A DNA stretch of 64,000 nt from Candidatus Methylomirabilis lanthanidiphila (GCA_902196205.1 CABIKM010000001.1:1-64000), one strand, 5' to 3'. Counted from the stretch's first letter, positions 8,840-19,210 are shown. Notes: generated by a model from the sequence alone, not told the origin. Numbers and translations are program-made.

Positions 8840-9331
8840 ATGGATAGGCTGAGAAAGACGCTGATCGGACGGAAAGGTGGGTTCACATTGATTGAGTTGA
8901 TGATCGTCGTCGCGATCATCGGGATCTTGGCAGCCATCGCCATGCCGCTCTATGCCGGTGTGCAGAGGAAGGCTCGGATCGCGAAGGCCCAGGCAGACAT
9001 CCGGACTATCGCCTTAACTCTTACCGCCTATTCTGCTCACTGTGGCGGGCTCCCATCTGCAGCTGGCACCGCTGCCACCTGCGCCATCCTGACGGCCGAC
9101 CAAGCCGCTGCGACGTTACCTACAGGCGCAGGCAGCCACGCCCTGGCGCTGACCCAGACTATCAACAACGTGGCGGCCGGTCCCTTCCTGGCTTCGATGC
9201 CGGTACGCCCCGAAGGATGGACTGCTGGTTACGTGTACTCAGTCACCTCCGGGGTCCCTGATATCGCAGCCACGGGAGATGGTGTCACCTGCACGCTACT
9301 GACGGGAGCGTGTACAGCTCCGGCGTCGTAG
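8840..9331 (+). CDS. pilA: Type IV pilin (major pilin PilA)
   Basis: Major structural subunit candidate. The short positive leader ends GG at 13-14, and the mature protein begins FTLIELMIVVAIIGIL with Glu at position +5, the hallmark of type IVa pilins cleaved by PilD. The remaining 130 residues form the globular head, with four cysteines (near CGG, TCAI, TCTL and GACT) able to make two disulfides. An AAGGAG ribosome site is about 8 bases upstream. It follows the sigma-54 promoter and is the first gene of a pilin operon. Total length is 163 residues. Confidence 0.93.
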   Translation: MDRLRKTLIGRKGGFTLIELMIVVAIIGILAAIAMPLYAGVQRKARIAKAQADIRTIALTLTAYSAHCGGLPSAAGTAATCAILTADQAAATLPTGAGSHALALTQTINNVAAGPFLASMPVRPEGWTAGYVYSVTSGVPDIAATGDGVTCTLLTGACTAPAS

Positions 9332-9359
9332 CTCGAAGAGAAGAGAGAAGGAGACTGCG

Positions 9360-9845
9360 ATGTTGGAGCGGGTCTTGTCGAACAGTCGGGGTCTTACGAT
9401 CGCGGAGTTGCTCGTAACGATCGGCATCATAGGAATCGTCAGCGTAACGGCCTTCCCGGTCTTCGTCAACTTCCTCCAGGCGACACAGACGCGGGGAGCA
9501 GCCCGGGAGTTGGTAGATCTATTGAATCAGGCACGGCAACTGGCCATTGCCACCAACAGTAGATACCAGGTTGAAATCGACACCGCCAACAATCGGCTCC
9601 GTTTTGTCAGAACCAATAATGGTCAGCCCTGGATCGAACCCGGTACGGATGGTCAGGGCTATAGAAGGCTTGAGAACCAAGCCAGGCTCTCAAACACCAA
9701 CCGTCCCGCCTTTGCCTTTAACCCTCTCGGCACTACCCCCGATACTGGGACGATCACGGTCCAGGACTCAAGCGGCCATTCCAGTCTCGGCGTGGTGGTC
9801 AGCACCACAGGACGGATACGAATATGTCCGCCAAACTGTCCCTGA
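9360..9845 (+). CDS. Minor pseudopilin, FimT/GspH type
   Basis: Minor pilin expected to help prime pilus assembly. The leader ends SRG and the mature start is LTIAELLVTIGIIGIV with Glu at +5. The rest has the FimT/GspH pattern: an RGAARELVDLLNQARQLAI helix followed by beta-rich sequence ending with a cysteine pair (RICPPNCP). A GAAGGAG ribosome site is 8 bases upstream of the ATG. Its end overlaps the next pilin gene by 22 bases, which indicates translational coupling. Confidence 0.88.
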   Translation: MLERVLSNSRGLTIAELLVTIGIIGIVSVTAFPVFVNFLQATQTRGAARELVDLLNQARQLAIATNSRYQVEIDTANNRLRFVRTNNGQPWIEPGTDGQGYRRLENQARLSNTNRPAFAFNPLGTTPDTGTITVQDSSGHSSLGVVVSTTGRIRICPPNCP

Positions 9846-10297
9846 GCAATCGATACCGCGGCTTCACGCTGGTCGAGGTGCTGGTGGCCATGGCCATCCT
9901 GACGATTGCCATCCTCGGCGTTGGCGCCGCCATCGGCATACAGAGCGGCGGGACAGCCCATAGGGTGTCATTCGGTCTTGGGGCGGTCAGTCGCGCCGGC
10001 TTCTTATCGACCGCCGCATTTCTTGCCCAGGAGCGGCTGGAGCAGATCAAACGGCTGAACTACACGCTGTCGAACGATCCGTTCGGAGCCGCTCAATCTC
10101 CGACAGATTTTCCCGATGAAGAGTTTGGGACGATGGCGGGTTATCCGAACTTCAGCCGACAGGTACGGTTCTGGTCGAATACCCCGGATCCCAATATCAA
10201 GCTGATCACCGTCACCGTATTCTTCAATACGCCCGGCGACAATGACGTCCACCAGGAACACGTAGTGGTCAGTACGCTGATGGCGGCCAGACCGTGA
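9824..10297 (+). CDS. pilV: Minor pilin PilV-like
   Basis: The type IV leader ends RYRG at residue 13 and is followed by FTLVEVLVAMAILTIAILGVGAAIG, close to the PilV/GspI consensus, with Glu at +5. The remaining 120 residues include a long AQERLEQIKRLNY helix typical of PilV. Its start overlaps the preceding fimT-like gene by 22 bases. The order fimT, pilV, pilW, pilX matches minor-pilin operons elsewhere. The exact PilV name rests on order plus N-terminal similarity. Confidence 0.85.
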   Translation: MSAKLSLSNRYRGFTLVEVLVAMAILTIAILGVGAAIGIQSGGTAHRVSFGLGAVSRAGFLSTAAFLAQERLEQIKRLNYTLSNDPFGAAQSPTDFPDEEFGTMAGYPNFSRQVRFWSNTPDPNIKLITVTVFFNTPGDNDVHQEHVVVSTLMAARP

Positions 10298-10312
10298 GCA
10301 TAGGTACAAATC

Positions 10313-11140
10313 ATGCTGAAGCGTACCGGCCGATCGGGTTTCTCCCTAGTGGAACTCCTCATCACTGTGGCCCTTGTCGGCCTTATGGTATCCGCCGTGG
10401 CCGGCGTGTACCAGATCTCTCAGGAGAGCTATACCAGGGCCAGCTCCCTGGAGGCCGCCCAGCTTGGGGCGAGGGCCGGCGTGGATCGAATGGCGAACGA
10501 ACTCAGGCTGATCGGTTCATATTGGGTCGGGGCTTCCTGCGTCGAGACCAACTGCAATGCGATCACGGCTGCCTCCTCTTACAGCATAACTTTTAGAGCA
10601 AACGTAGACGACTTTTCCATAATCGGTGGCGCTGAAGCGAGGGTCAGAGACGGCTCCACAGCAACCGGGGCCACGGTGCCTTTAAACATAGCGGCAACGG
10701 CGATCAATAATGCCTTCAAATGTTACTCGAAGTCGACCCTGAACGATTATATCTATATTGCCAATGGAGGTACGCGGGAGGTCAGGAGGATAGCGACGAT
10801 CACTAATAATCCCACTTGCAACAACTCAAGCGACAGAACCATTACCCTTGCGTCAGATCTGGGCTCACCCTATCCCGCAGGCAGTCTTGTCCGGGATGTC
10901 AAGACCATTACCTACGTTCTGAATGGAACTACACTTACCAGGTCTCAGAACGGAAGCGGCGCCGATCCTTTCATCAATAATGTGTCGGGCCTGACCTTCA
11001 CCTATTTCAGTTTCGACGGGGCAACGACGACGACGGATCCGGCCCTTATCAGGGAGATTCATATCGATCTGACAGTTCTGGGCCCAGACGGCAGTCCCCG
11101 CCGTATGATCACTCGGGTCAAACCAAGGAACCTGCCATGA
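10313..11140 (+). CDS. pilW: Minor pilin PilW-like
   Basis: The leader ends GRSG at residue 9; the mature protein starts FSLVELLITVALVGLMVSAVAG with Glu at +5. At 275 residues it is the largest of the minor pilins here, as PilW/GspJ normally is. The C-terminal region has the pattern LTFTYFSFDG followed by IREIHIDLTV, typical of the PilW family. Its stop overlaps the pilX start (ATGA). Confidence 0.87.
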   Translation: MLKRTGRSGFSLVELLITVALVGLMVSAVAGVYQISQESYTRASSLEAAQLGARAGVDRMANELRLIGSYWVGASCVETNCNAITAASSYSITFRANVDDFSIIGGAEARVRDGSTATGATVPLNIAATAINNAFKCYSKSTLNDYIYIANGGTREVRRIATITNNPTCNNSSDRTITLASDLGSPYPAGSLVRDVKTITYVLNGTTLTRSQNGSGADPFINNVSGLTFTYFSFDGATTTTDPALIREIHIDLTVLGPDGSPRRMITRVKPRNLP

Positions 11141-12393
11141 AGTGGAAGATTATGATAACGAGGCGGCATCCGATACGAGATGATCGGGGGCTTATCCTTC
11201 CGCTCACACTTCTGATCATGGTCATCCTAAGCGCGCTGGCGTTCGCTATTCTGTCGATTGGAGGGTCCGAGACCCAGATCGCTTCCAACCATCTCGGCTC
11301 CATACAGGCCGACTTTTTGGCTGAGGCCGGACTGGAACATGCCTTTAACACACTACGGACCACGCCAGCCCTCATGCCAAATGCTAATGCCCATATCGCC
11401 GACAATATATCGTTGGGTCAGGCGGGCAGCGTCATAGGAACCTACGACGTGTGGTCCCAGGCGGCTGGAGCCGACACCGTCAGAGTAGTGTCAACGGGCA
11501 CCACCGCCATTAGAGGATCCCAAAAGATCCGGAGGGCGATCATGAGCACCTTTTTTCACTCCGATCACGCCCTCCTAACCAACGGTCCGCTCGCTATTTC
11601 CGGCAACACAGGCGTATTGCAAACCGGCGGGCAATGCGGGAACGTTCATACCAATGACGATCTTGAGCTGAATGGCAGTGCTATTGACATCGTTGGAGCC
11701 GCCACCGCCAGCGGCGCCTATCCCCAGAACAGTAACGCCGACGTTGGTCCGGGCAGCGGGCACGTTCTATTCACAAAGAAGATTCCGGTCATCAATCCAA
11801 CCGATTTTCTGAATATCGCCATCGCGACCCTGCCGGCAAATCAGGTCTTTCAGATGATGGAGAACGGTGACGTGCTGAACGGCAGCAGCACCCCGCTCCA
11901 GCACCTGAACTCCGGAGACAGTTATAACGGGTGGAGTTTCAGTGCCGGTACTCCTGCACAGTGGCAATTTAGTGGCACCTCTGGCCACGTGAACGGTACG
12001 TACTATTTCGAGGGAAACGTGCGCCTTTCAGGCAGTCCGGGCTCTACAGCCAACCCGTGGGTCGTCACCCTTATCGCTACCGGGAACATCATCATCACGG
12101 GCGGTCCGACGGTACAAACAAGCATGACCGATACCCTGTTTATTGCGGGTCTGGATATCGACATTCATGGCAACCCGGGCAGCACGGTGTTCAACGGGCT
12201 GATAGGCGCCCACGAGCAGTTCAATCTCGGCGGCAATATGACCGTGAACGGTTTCGTGCTCGCTGAAGACGCCGGCTCGGCCAGTGGCCTCGTGACCTCC
12301 AACACGGCAAGCGACGGGCCGACGATCAACTATAATTGCGGCTCTAATCCGCCCCTTCGGGGTCCGCTCCAAATCCTGTCCTGGGGACTGTAG
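11137..12393 (+). CDS. pilX: PilX-like pilus assembly protein
   Basis: It begins with a basic stretch and DDRGLILPLTLLIMVIL, a PilX N-terminal motif in which the +5 Glu of normal pilins is missing, as in other PilX proteins. A second conserved block, QIASNHLGSIQADFLAEAGLEHA in outline, also matches PilX_N. The long C-terminal region (about residues 130-418) is Gly/Asn/Ser-rich and beta-repetitive, resembling polymer-like surface domains rather than a compact pilin head. The 4-base ATGA overlap with pilW implies co-translation. At 418 residues it is clearly longer than the Pseudomonas protein. Confidence 0.78.
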   Translation: MKWKIMITRRHPIRDDRGLILPLTLLIMVILSALAFAILSIGGSETQIASNHLGSIQADFLAEAGLEHAFNTLRTTPALMPNANAHIADNISLGQAGSVIGTYDVWSQAAGADTVRVVSTGTTAIRGSQKIRRAIMSTFFHSDHALLTNGPLAISGNTGVLQTGGQCGNVHTNDDLELNGSAIDIVGAATASGAYPQNSNADVGPGSGHVLFTKKIPVINPTDFLNIAIATLPANQVFQMMENGDVLNGSSTPLQHLNSGDSYNGWSFSAGTPAQWQFSGTSGHVNGTYYFEGNVRLSGSPGSTANPWVVTLIATGNIIITGGPTVQTSMTDTLFIAGLDIDIHGNPGSTVFNGLIGAHEQFNLGGNMTVNGFVLAEDAGSASGLVTSNTASDGPTINYNCGSNPPLRGPLQILSWGL

Positions 12394-12531
12394 ACTATTG
12401 TTCCAAGCTTTAGGGTTGGTAACCTGCTCAGGAGCTGCTATCTTATAGGCCATGTTAATGGCTTATTCCTTCACCAGGTTGCGGCTCAATTGCTTTGCTG
12501 AGTCCGGGCCCACATTGGAGGGCAGCCTCTC

Positions 12532-13320
12532 TTGCCGGACAAACTGTCATTAGAAGGCGTATCGGCAATCTTGAGCGTCCCCCTGGGACTCGTGGTCGGT
12601 AGTTTCTTGAATGTCTGTATCTGGCGTATCCCGCGTGACGAATCCCTTGCCTTCCCAGGATCCCATTGTCCTCAGTGCAATGGACCGATACGCTGGTACG
12701 ATAATATCCCCCTCGTCAGCTTTGTGTGGCTGGCCGGCCGGTGCCGTCAGTGCAAAACGCGAATCCACTGGCGGTATCCGCTGGTAGAGGGACTGACCGC
12801 CGGCCTGTACCTGATGACGGTTTTACACTTCGGCCTCACAATCCGAACAGCATTCCTCCTGCTGTTCCTCTCGGTGCTGGTGGCGATCACATTCATCGAC
12901 CTGGACCACAAAATCATTCCCCATGTTCTCAGTCTTCCCGGCATACCGATCGGTCTCGTCGGAAGTCTCCTAACCTACGATCCGTCGCCGCGCGACGCCG
13001 TCACGGGAGCGCTGATCGGCGCCGGACTGGTGTATCTGGTGGCGGTCTATGCGGAGGTGGCCTTTCAGCGGGAGAGTATGGGCGGCGGCGATGTAAACCT
13101 GCTCAGCATGATCGGCGCCTTCCTTGGTTGGCGCCTTATGCTCGTTTCGTTCGGCGTGGCAGTCTTTTCCGGCGCGTTTCTTTCGTTGGCGCTGATTGCG
13201 TCGCGCGTGCTGTCGCGGAAAGACCAGATCCCGTTCGGGCCGTTTTTGGCGCTCGGCGCGGTCGTTGCGTTGTTTGTTGGTGATGACGTCATCGACTGGT
13301 ATCTAGGCCTCTTCAGGTGA
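12532..13320 (+). CDS. pilD: Prepilin peptidase / N-methyltransferase PilD
   Basis: Inner-membrane aspartic protease that cleaves the pilin leaders encoded upstream and methylates the new N-terminus. The N-terminal domain has the zinc cysteines C46PQC49 and C71RQC74. The two catalytic aspartates lie in FIDLDHKIIP and GGGDVNLL. About eight hydrophobic helices are present in 262 residues. I accept the TTG start at 12532, which has GGAGGG about 10 bases upstream; no ATG upstream of the conserved GSFLNVCIWR segment is available. Confidence 0.93.
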   Translation: MPDKLSLEGVSAILSVPLGLVVGSFLNVCIWRIPRDESLAFPGSHCPQCNGPIRWYDNIPLVSFVWLAGRCRQCKTRIHWRYPLVEGLTAGLYLMTVLHFGLTIRTAFLLLFLSVLVAITFIDLDHKIIPHVLSLPGIPIGLVGSLLTYDPSPRDAVTGALIGAGLVYLVAVYAEVAFQRESMGGGDVNLLSMIGAFLGWRLMLVSFGVAVFSGAFLSLALIASRVLSRKDQIPFGPFLALGAVVALFVGDDVIDWYLGLFR

Positions 13321-13369
13321 CATCAGCTAGGGACAGTCCCGTGTGGCTGCCCTCAGCGCGAGGCGCCGG

Positions 13370-13528
13370 ATGCAGATCGCATTTTTTACCTGCAATGCCT
13401 TCCCGCTACTTAATGGTCTCGCTATCTCCATCCAACAATTCGCCTCTCACCTGTGTCGCCTCGGCCAGTCGGCTCATCGATGCCTACGAGAGATTGCTGA
13501 ACCCTATACCCTATACCCCACACCCTGA
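13370..13528 (+). pseudogene. Remnant of a family 4 glycosyltransferase (N-terminus only)
   Basis: The frame beginning at the ATG at 13370 reads MQIAFFTCNAFPLLNGLAIS, followed by IQQFASHLCRLGQSAH. This matches the opening strand, glycine loop and first helix of GT4 glycosyltransferases (usually MRIAFFTD...NGVA). After about 40 residues the similarity stops, the frame enters a CCCTATA heptamer array and terminates. Everything after the first beta-alpha unit is missing. No known function can remain. Confidence 0.6.
13502..13528. repeat. CCCTATA heptamer array (short)
   Basis: CCCTATA, CCCTATA, CCCCACA, CCCTGA in tandem, just upstream of xerD. It is the same family as the array downstream of xerD, so the gene is bracketed by this repeat. 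It also marks the break point of the glycosyltransferase remnant. Confidence 0.7.
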
Positions 13529-13534
13529 TTTCAA

Positions 13535-14422
13535 ATGGACAACCTGATCGAAGAGTACTTGAGGTATCTGGCAGTTGAGCGGGGGCTGGCAGAGAACACC
13601 CTGGCGGCGTATGAACGGGATCTACGCCGGATCGTCGGTCACTTCAAGCAGACCGGGGCCGGCTCATTGCAGGAGGTCAGTCGAGGGCAGATCGCGCGCT
13701 TGCTCCTGACGCTCCGAGAGGAGGGGTTGTCGCCCCGCACGGTCGCGCGTCACACCTCATCGTTGCGGGGCCTGTACCGGTACCTGCTGACGCAGGGTTA
13801 TGTGAAAGAGGACCCGACTGCACACCTCGAGTCGTCGAGTCCATGGGTGCGTCTGCCTGGGGTGCTGAGTCAGGAGGAGGTCGAGCGGCTGCTGGCGACG
13901 CCGCCCACCAGCCATCCCCTGGGTCTTCGCGATAAGGCCATGCTGGAACTGCTGTACGCCGCCGGCCTGCGAGTCACAGAGATGGTGACCCTCCGACTAT
14001 CCGATGTGGACCTGGAGGTAGGCTTCGTACGCTGTCAGGGTAAGGGCGGGAAGGACCGCGTAGTGCCGCTGGGGCGTAACGCACAAGCGGCGGTTCGCCG
14101 GTATCTCGAGACCTCGCGGTCGCACCTTCAAAGAGGACGGTCGAGTTCCACGCTATTCTTGAACCGCTCCGGATACCCGTTGACGCGTCAAGGTGTCTGG
14201 AAGCTCCTCCGCGCGTATGCGACCGCAGCGGGGATTGACCGACGCGTGACCCCCCACACGCTCCGCCACTCCTTTGCCACGCATCTCCTCGAGCGCGGCG
14301 CCGACCTCCGGGCGGTCCAGGTGATGTTGGGCCATGCCGATATCTCTACGACACAGATCTATACGCACGTCTCCAGGGCGCACCTGAAGACGATCTATAA
14401 CCGCTACCACCCCAGGGCATAA
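13535..14422 (+). CDS. xerD: Tyrosine recombinase XerD
   Basis: Site-specific recombinase that resolves chromosome dimers at dif. The N-terminal SAM-like domain (LIEEYLRYLAVERGLAENTL) and C-terminal catalytic domain are complete in 295 residues. Catalytic residues are visible: Arg146 (AAGLRVTEM), Lys in GKGGKDR, HTLRHS, LGHAD and the nucleophile Tyr276 (IYTHV). The LSDVDLEVGFVRCQGKGGK segment favours XerD over XerC. The ATG has no strong ribosome site. Bracketing by CCCTATA arrays is unusual, but the gene itself looks like a core gene rather than a mobile integrase. Confidence 0.9.
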   Translation: MDNLIEEYLRYLAVERGLAENTLAAYERDLRRIVGHFKQTGAGSLQEVSRGQIARLLLTLREEGLSPRTVARHTSSLRGLYRYLLTQGYVKEDPTAHLESSSPWVRLPGVLSQEEVERLLATPPTSHPLGLRDKAMLELLYAAGLRVTEMVTLRLSDVDLEVGFVRCQGKGGKDRVVPLGRNAQAAVRRYLETSRSHLQRGRSSSTLFLNRSGYPLTRQGVWKLLRAYATAAGIDRRVTPHTLRHSFATHLLERGADLRAVQVMLGHADISTTQIYTHVSRAHLKTIYNRYHPRA

Positions 14423-14427
14423 AGACA

Positions 14428-14518
14428 GGGTTTAGGGTATAGAGGGTATAGGGTTGAGGAAAAGCCAGGACCGTGTTTATATTCTTGCTATACCCTATAC
14501 CCTAAACCCTATACCCTG
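14428..14518. repeat. Inverted heptamer array (GGGTATA / TATACCC)
   Basis: The left arm has GGGTTTA, GGGTATA, GAGGGTATA, GGGTTGA; the right arm has TATACCC, TATACCC, TAAACCC, TATACCC. The arms are reverse complements separated by about 30 bases. It occupies most of the xerD-nucleotidyltransferase spacer. Confidence 0.85.
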
Positions 14519-14534
14519 CTTTTGAGGGGTAAAG

Positions 14535-15818
14535 ATGCAGCTTCCGCAATTTAGAGAACTTGACCCGCTCAGCCGGATGGCGCTCGAGACGGCGCGCAGG
14601 GCTGCTGCTCCTGTGCCGATCTATGCGGTCGGCGGCTATGTACGCGATCTGCTCCTTGGCCGGCAGAATGTTGATATCGATCTGGTGGTTGAGGGCGATG
14701 CCATCACTGTGGCCAGACGTCTGGCGCACTCCCTCCAGGCGGTGGTAACGCCGCATCCCAGGTTCGGGACCGCCCATCTGCGGCTCCCTGGAGGCAGAGG
14801 GCTCGATCTCGCCACCGCGCGGTCGGAACGATACCCGCACACGGCCGCTCTGCCGGAGGTTCAGCCCGCCCCACTCCTTGCCGATCTGCTGCGGCGAGAT
14901 TTCAGCATCAATGCCATGGCTGTGCGCATCGACCGTCATCGGTTCGGGCCGTTGATCGATCCGTTGGGAGGACTCCGGGACCTGGAGCATGGTCGGATCA
15001 GAACCTTGCACGAGCAGAGCTTTATCGACGATCCAACCCGGCTCTTCAGGACAGCCCGATTTGAGGGCCGCTACCGGTTTCTGATTGCCCGGAGTACCCT
15101 GCAACTGATGAAGGCCGCAGTCAAGGTGGGAGCAATCACGCATCTGACTGGTCCAAGAATTTTCAGGGAGCTTCACCTGATTGCGAAGGAACCATCAGCG
15201 CCCCGCATTATCTGGCGGCTCAGGGATCTGGGCGTGTTGACGGCTATTCATCCGAGGCTGACCCTGCCGGCGGCCGCCTTCGGTTTGCTCGAACGGGTCC
15301 GACAGGTTCTCAATCAGGCCCCATCGGTGCCGTTGCTGGAAAAGGCCGATGAAAGTGAGGCGCTCCTCCTCGCGATGCTCTATCTTCTGCATCCGAAGAC
15401 GGTTGTCGCGGTGCTCAAAAGGCTCGCCCCACCCCACCGGATTGCTGAGAAGCTTGCGACCGATCACAAGGCATGTCGCAACGCCGCGCAGACGCTGACG
15501 CGCGCCGTCGATCTTCGCCAAAGCCGGATGGCCAGGCTGCTCGATCCACTTTCGCCGGAGGCCAGGGTCGTACTGCTGGCTGTGCTTGCGAAGGGACCGG
15601 CGCAGGAGGCGGTGTCCCGATACCTTACGACTTCCTCGGCAATCATCCCGCTGCTCAAGGGGGCAGACTTACGTCACCTGGGATTTCGACCCGGCCCCAT
15701 CTATCGGACGATCTTGATCGCGCTGCGCACAGCCACGCTGGACGGGCGTCTCCACACCAAGGAGGATCAGATGTCGTTTGTTCTCCAGCGCTTTGCCGGC
15801 GAGCGCCTTCGGCATTGA
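14535..15818 (+). CDS. CCA tRNA nucleotidyltransferase / poly(A) polymerase family protein
   Basis: Class II nucleotidyltransferase that adds or repairs the 3-prime CCA end of tRNA, or part of that activity in split systems. The head domain has GG at 33-34 and RD at 37-38 (GGYVRD), plus the metal-binding DID at 47-49. Motif RRDFSINAMAV and the FIDDPTRLFRTARFEGRYRF stretch, which reads nucleotide-selective residues, follow. The C-terminal half is helical. GAGGGG lies about 10 bases before the ATG. Whether it adds CCA, only A, or only CC cannot be decided from sequence alone. Confidence 0.88.
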   Translation: MQLPQFRELDPLSRMALETARRAAAPVPIYAVGGYVRDLLLGRQNVDIDLVVEGDAITVARRLAHSLQAVVTPHPRFGTAHLRLPGGRGLDLATARSERYPHTAALPEVQPAPLLADLLRRDFSINAMAVRIDRHRFGPLIDPLGGLRDLEHGRIRTLHEQSFIDDPTRLFRTARFEGRYRFLIARSTLQLMKAAVKVGAITHLTGPRIFRELHLIAKEPSAPRIIWRLRDLGVLTAIHPRLTLPAAAFGLLERVRQVLNQAPSVPLLEKADESEALLLAMLYLLHPKTVVAVLKRLAPPHRIAEKLATDHKACRNAAQTLTRAVDLRQSRMARLLDPLSPEARVVLLAVLAKGPAQEAVSRYLTTSSAIIPLLKGADLRHLGFRPGPIYRTILIALRTATLDGRLHTKEDQMSFVLQRFAGERLRH

Positions 15819-15879
15819 CAAGGGTGTGTCCCTCTGTTACGGTAACTTAGAGTAAGGGACGTGTTGAGCGACAAACGCC

Positions 15880-16530
15880 TTGAGAAGGGATGGCCGATCT
15901 GACGCAGTTCATTCTGGATTTAAGCGTGAGACTGCGGCCATCCTGGCGGCTTTGACGTTCCACGAGTATGCCCACGGGTGGGTTGCCGACAAGCGGGGTG
16001 ATCCGACTGCGAGACTGTTGGGTCGCCTCACCTGGAACCCCCTCAGCCACCTCGACCCGCTAGGAACCCTGGCCCTGATCTTTACGCCGGTGGGCTGGGC
16101 CAAGCCGGTTCCGGTGAACTTCGACAACCTCCGACATCCGAGACGCGATATGGTCTTGGTGGCGGCGGCCGGGCCGGGCGCGAACCTCATTCTTGCCTCT
16201 GTGTGCGCCTGGTTACTTCGACTATTCGATGGCCCTGAGAGGATTGATGAGGCCGCCTGGTGGTTTCTGTGGGTCACGCCGATCCATCTCATGTTGTACA
16301 AGAGCGTACTGATCAACGTCGCACTGGCCGTTTTTAATCTGATACCTCTGTTGCCGCTCGATGGCGGTCGCGTCATGGCGGGACTTCTGCCGCCGCGTCA
16401 GGCGGCCTCGTATGGCAGGCTGGAGCGGTACGGTTTCGCCATCCTGATGGTATTGATCTTCAGCGGGGCGGTCGATCGGCTGATCTGGCCGCCTATCGCG
16501 CTTGTTGCCGGTCTGTTGCTTGGCGTGTAG
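15880..16530 (+). CDS. Site-2 protease family (M50) metalloprotease, N-terminus apparently frameshifted
   Basis: Integral membrane zinc metalloprotease of the short rhomboid-like S2P/M50 type. The catalytic HEYAH motif and the downstream AAGPGANLILA and NLIPLLPLDGGRVM segments (second zinc Asp) are intact. The long frame can only start at a TTG (15880), giving an unusual soluble N-terminus. In another frame the ATG at 15890 gives MADLTQFILDLSVRL, exactly the expected M50 start, and it would join ILAALTFHEYAH if one base were restored around 15932-15942. So the sequence carries a single-base lesion or an error there. Downstream coding appears sound. Confidence 0.75.
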   Translation: MRRDGRSDAVHSGFKRETAAILAALTFHEYAHGWVADKRGDPTARLLGRLTWNPLSHLDPLGTLALIFTPVGWAKPVPVNFDNLRHPRRDMVLVAAAGPGANLILASVCAWLLRLFDGPERIDEAAWWFLWVTPIHLMLYKSVLINVALAVFNLIPLLPLDGGRVMAGLLPPRQAASYGRLERYGFAILMVLIFSGAVDRLIWPPIALVAGLLLGV

Positions 16531-16550
16531 ATGCAGGAGGAGCACGACAG

Positions 16551-17540
16551 TTGACATCGAAGAATCGGGTCCTGAGCGGGATGAGACCGACAGGCCGCCT
16601 GCATCTCGGCCACCTGTTCGGGGCCTTGGACAACTGGCGCCGCCTGCAGGAGGCGTATGAGTGCTTCTTCTTCGTGGCCGACTGGCATGCGCTCACAACC
16701 GAGTACGCGGATACGAAGGGCATCCGGGACAATATCCGCGAGATGGTCCTGGATATGCTGGCAGCCGGGATCGATCCCTCGAAGGCAACCCTTTTTCTGC
16801 AGTCCCGACTTCATGAACATGCGGAGCTGTACCTGTTGCTGTCAATGATCACGCCGGTCCCATGGCTGGAGCGGAATCCAACCTACAAGGAACAGCAGCA
16901 GGAGCTCACCACCAAAGACCTCAGCACCCATGGATTTCTAGGATACCCGGTCCTGATGGCCTCGGACATCCTGATCTACAAGGCCAATCATGTACCGGTC
17001 GGAATCGACCAGGTACCGCATTTAGAGTTGGCCAGAGAGATCGCGCGCCGCTTTAATACGCTGTACGGTGAGGTTCTCGTTGAGCCGCAGCCGCTCCTGA
17101 CAGAGTTTGCAAAGGTCCCAGGTACCGACGGCCGCAAGATGAGCAAAAGCTACGGCAACGCCATCTATCTGAGCGACTCGCCGGAGCAGGTCACCGCCAA
17201 GATCAAGCCGATGGTGACGGATCCTGCCAGGGTACGCCGCCGCGATCCTGGGAATCCCGACGTCTGCCCGGTCTTTGACCTGCACAAGATCTTTACGCCC
17301 AAGGTCGAGCGGGATACCGCCATCGACCCCGGCTGTCGAACGGCCGGCATCGGCTGCCTGGACTGCAAAGGAATGCTGCTGGAGCATATGCTCCCAGCGC
17401 TGCGGCCGATCTATGAGAAGCGCCAGGAGCTGGCGACTCGCTCGGAGGTCGTTCAGGAAGTCCTTGAGGACGGATGGGCCAGGGCCAAGAAGGTGGCAGG
17501 CGAGACCCTGTCAGAGGTCAAAGCCGCGATGCGGATTTAA
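16551..17540 (+). CDS. trpS: Tryptophanyl-tRNA synthetase
   Basis: Class I synthetase charging tRNA-Trp. The signature HLGH is at 18-21 and KMSKS at 196-200; both ATP-binding motifs are intact, as is SDILIYKANHVPVGIDQ. Length (329) is normal for bacterial TrpS. I accept the TTG start because AGGAGG lies 10 bases upstream, inside the tail of the preceding protease region, and the product begins at the first beta-strand (NRVLSGMRPTG). It is probably co-transcribed with the M50 protease gene, 20 bases upstream. Confidence 0.96.
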   Translation: MTSKNRVLSGMRPTGRLHLGHLFGALDNWRRLQEAYECFFFVADWHALTTEYADTKGIRDNIREMVLDMLAAGIDPSKATLFLQSRLHEHAELYLLLSMITPVPWLERNPTYKEQQQELTTKDLSTHGFLGYPVLMASDILIYKANHVPVGIDQVPHLELAREIARRFNTLYGEVLVEPQPLLTEFAKVPGTDGRKMSKSYGNAIYLSDSPEQVTAKIKPMVTDPARVRRRDPGNPDVCPVFDLHKIFTPKVERDTAIDPGCRTAGIGCLDCKGMLLEHMLPALRPIYEKRQELATRSEVVQEVLEDGWARAKKVAGETLSEVKAAMRI

Positions 17541-17552
17541 CTGCGCGTTCGC

Positions 17553-17727
17553 CGTTCAATGTTCAAGGTTCAATGTGCAACGTGCAAGGTTCAACGTCCG
17601 GCGTTCAAGGTGCAAGGTTCAATGTTCAAAGTTGAAGACTCCTGGTCGTTCCAATTTTTGGAATGTGGTCTACGCCCACGAACGTTGAACCTCGAACCTT
17701 GAACTTTGCACGGTGAACGTTGAACAT
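17553..17727. repeat. Inverted heptamer array (GTTCAAN / TTGAACN), long copy
   Basis: It fills the trpS-guaB spacer. The left half has about ten units such as GTTCAAT, GTTCAAG, GTGCAAC, GTGCAAG; after a 60-bp non-repetitive centre the right half has TTGAACC, TCGAACC, TTGAACT, TTGCACG, GTGAACG, TTGAAC. It is the same family and the same inverted plan as 3903-4014. The right arm ends about 10 bases before the guaB ribosome site. Confidence 0.85.
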
Positions 17728-17739
17728 CTCTTGAGGTGA

Positions 17740-19206
<1,467 letters not shown>

Positions 19207-19210
19207 CATG

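Noticed and set aside
12394-12531. Possible riboswitch in the pilX-pilD spacer (GGTAACC segment)
   Set aside because: No match to cyclic di-GMP or other riboswitch cores that I can recognise.
13535-14422. xerD considered as a mobile-element integrase because of the bracketing repeats
   Set aside because: Sequence is a standard XerD and the repeats also bracket core genes elsewhere.
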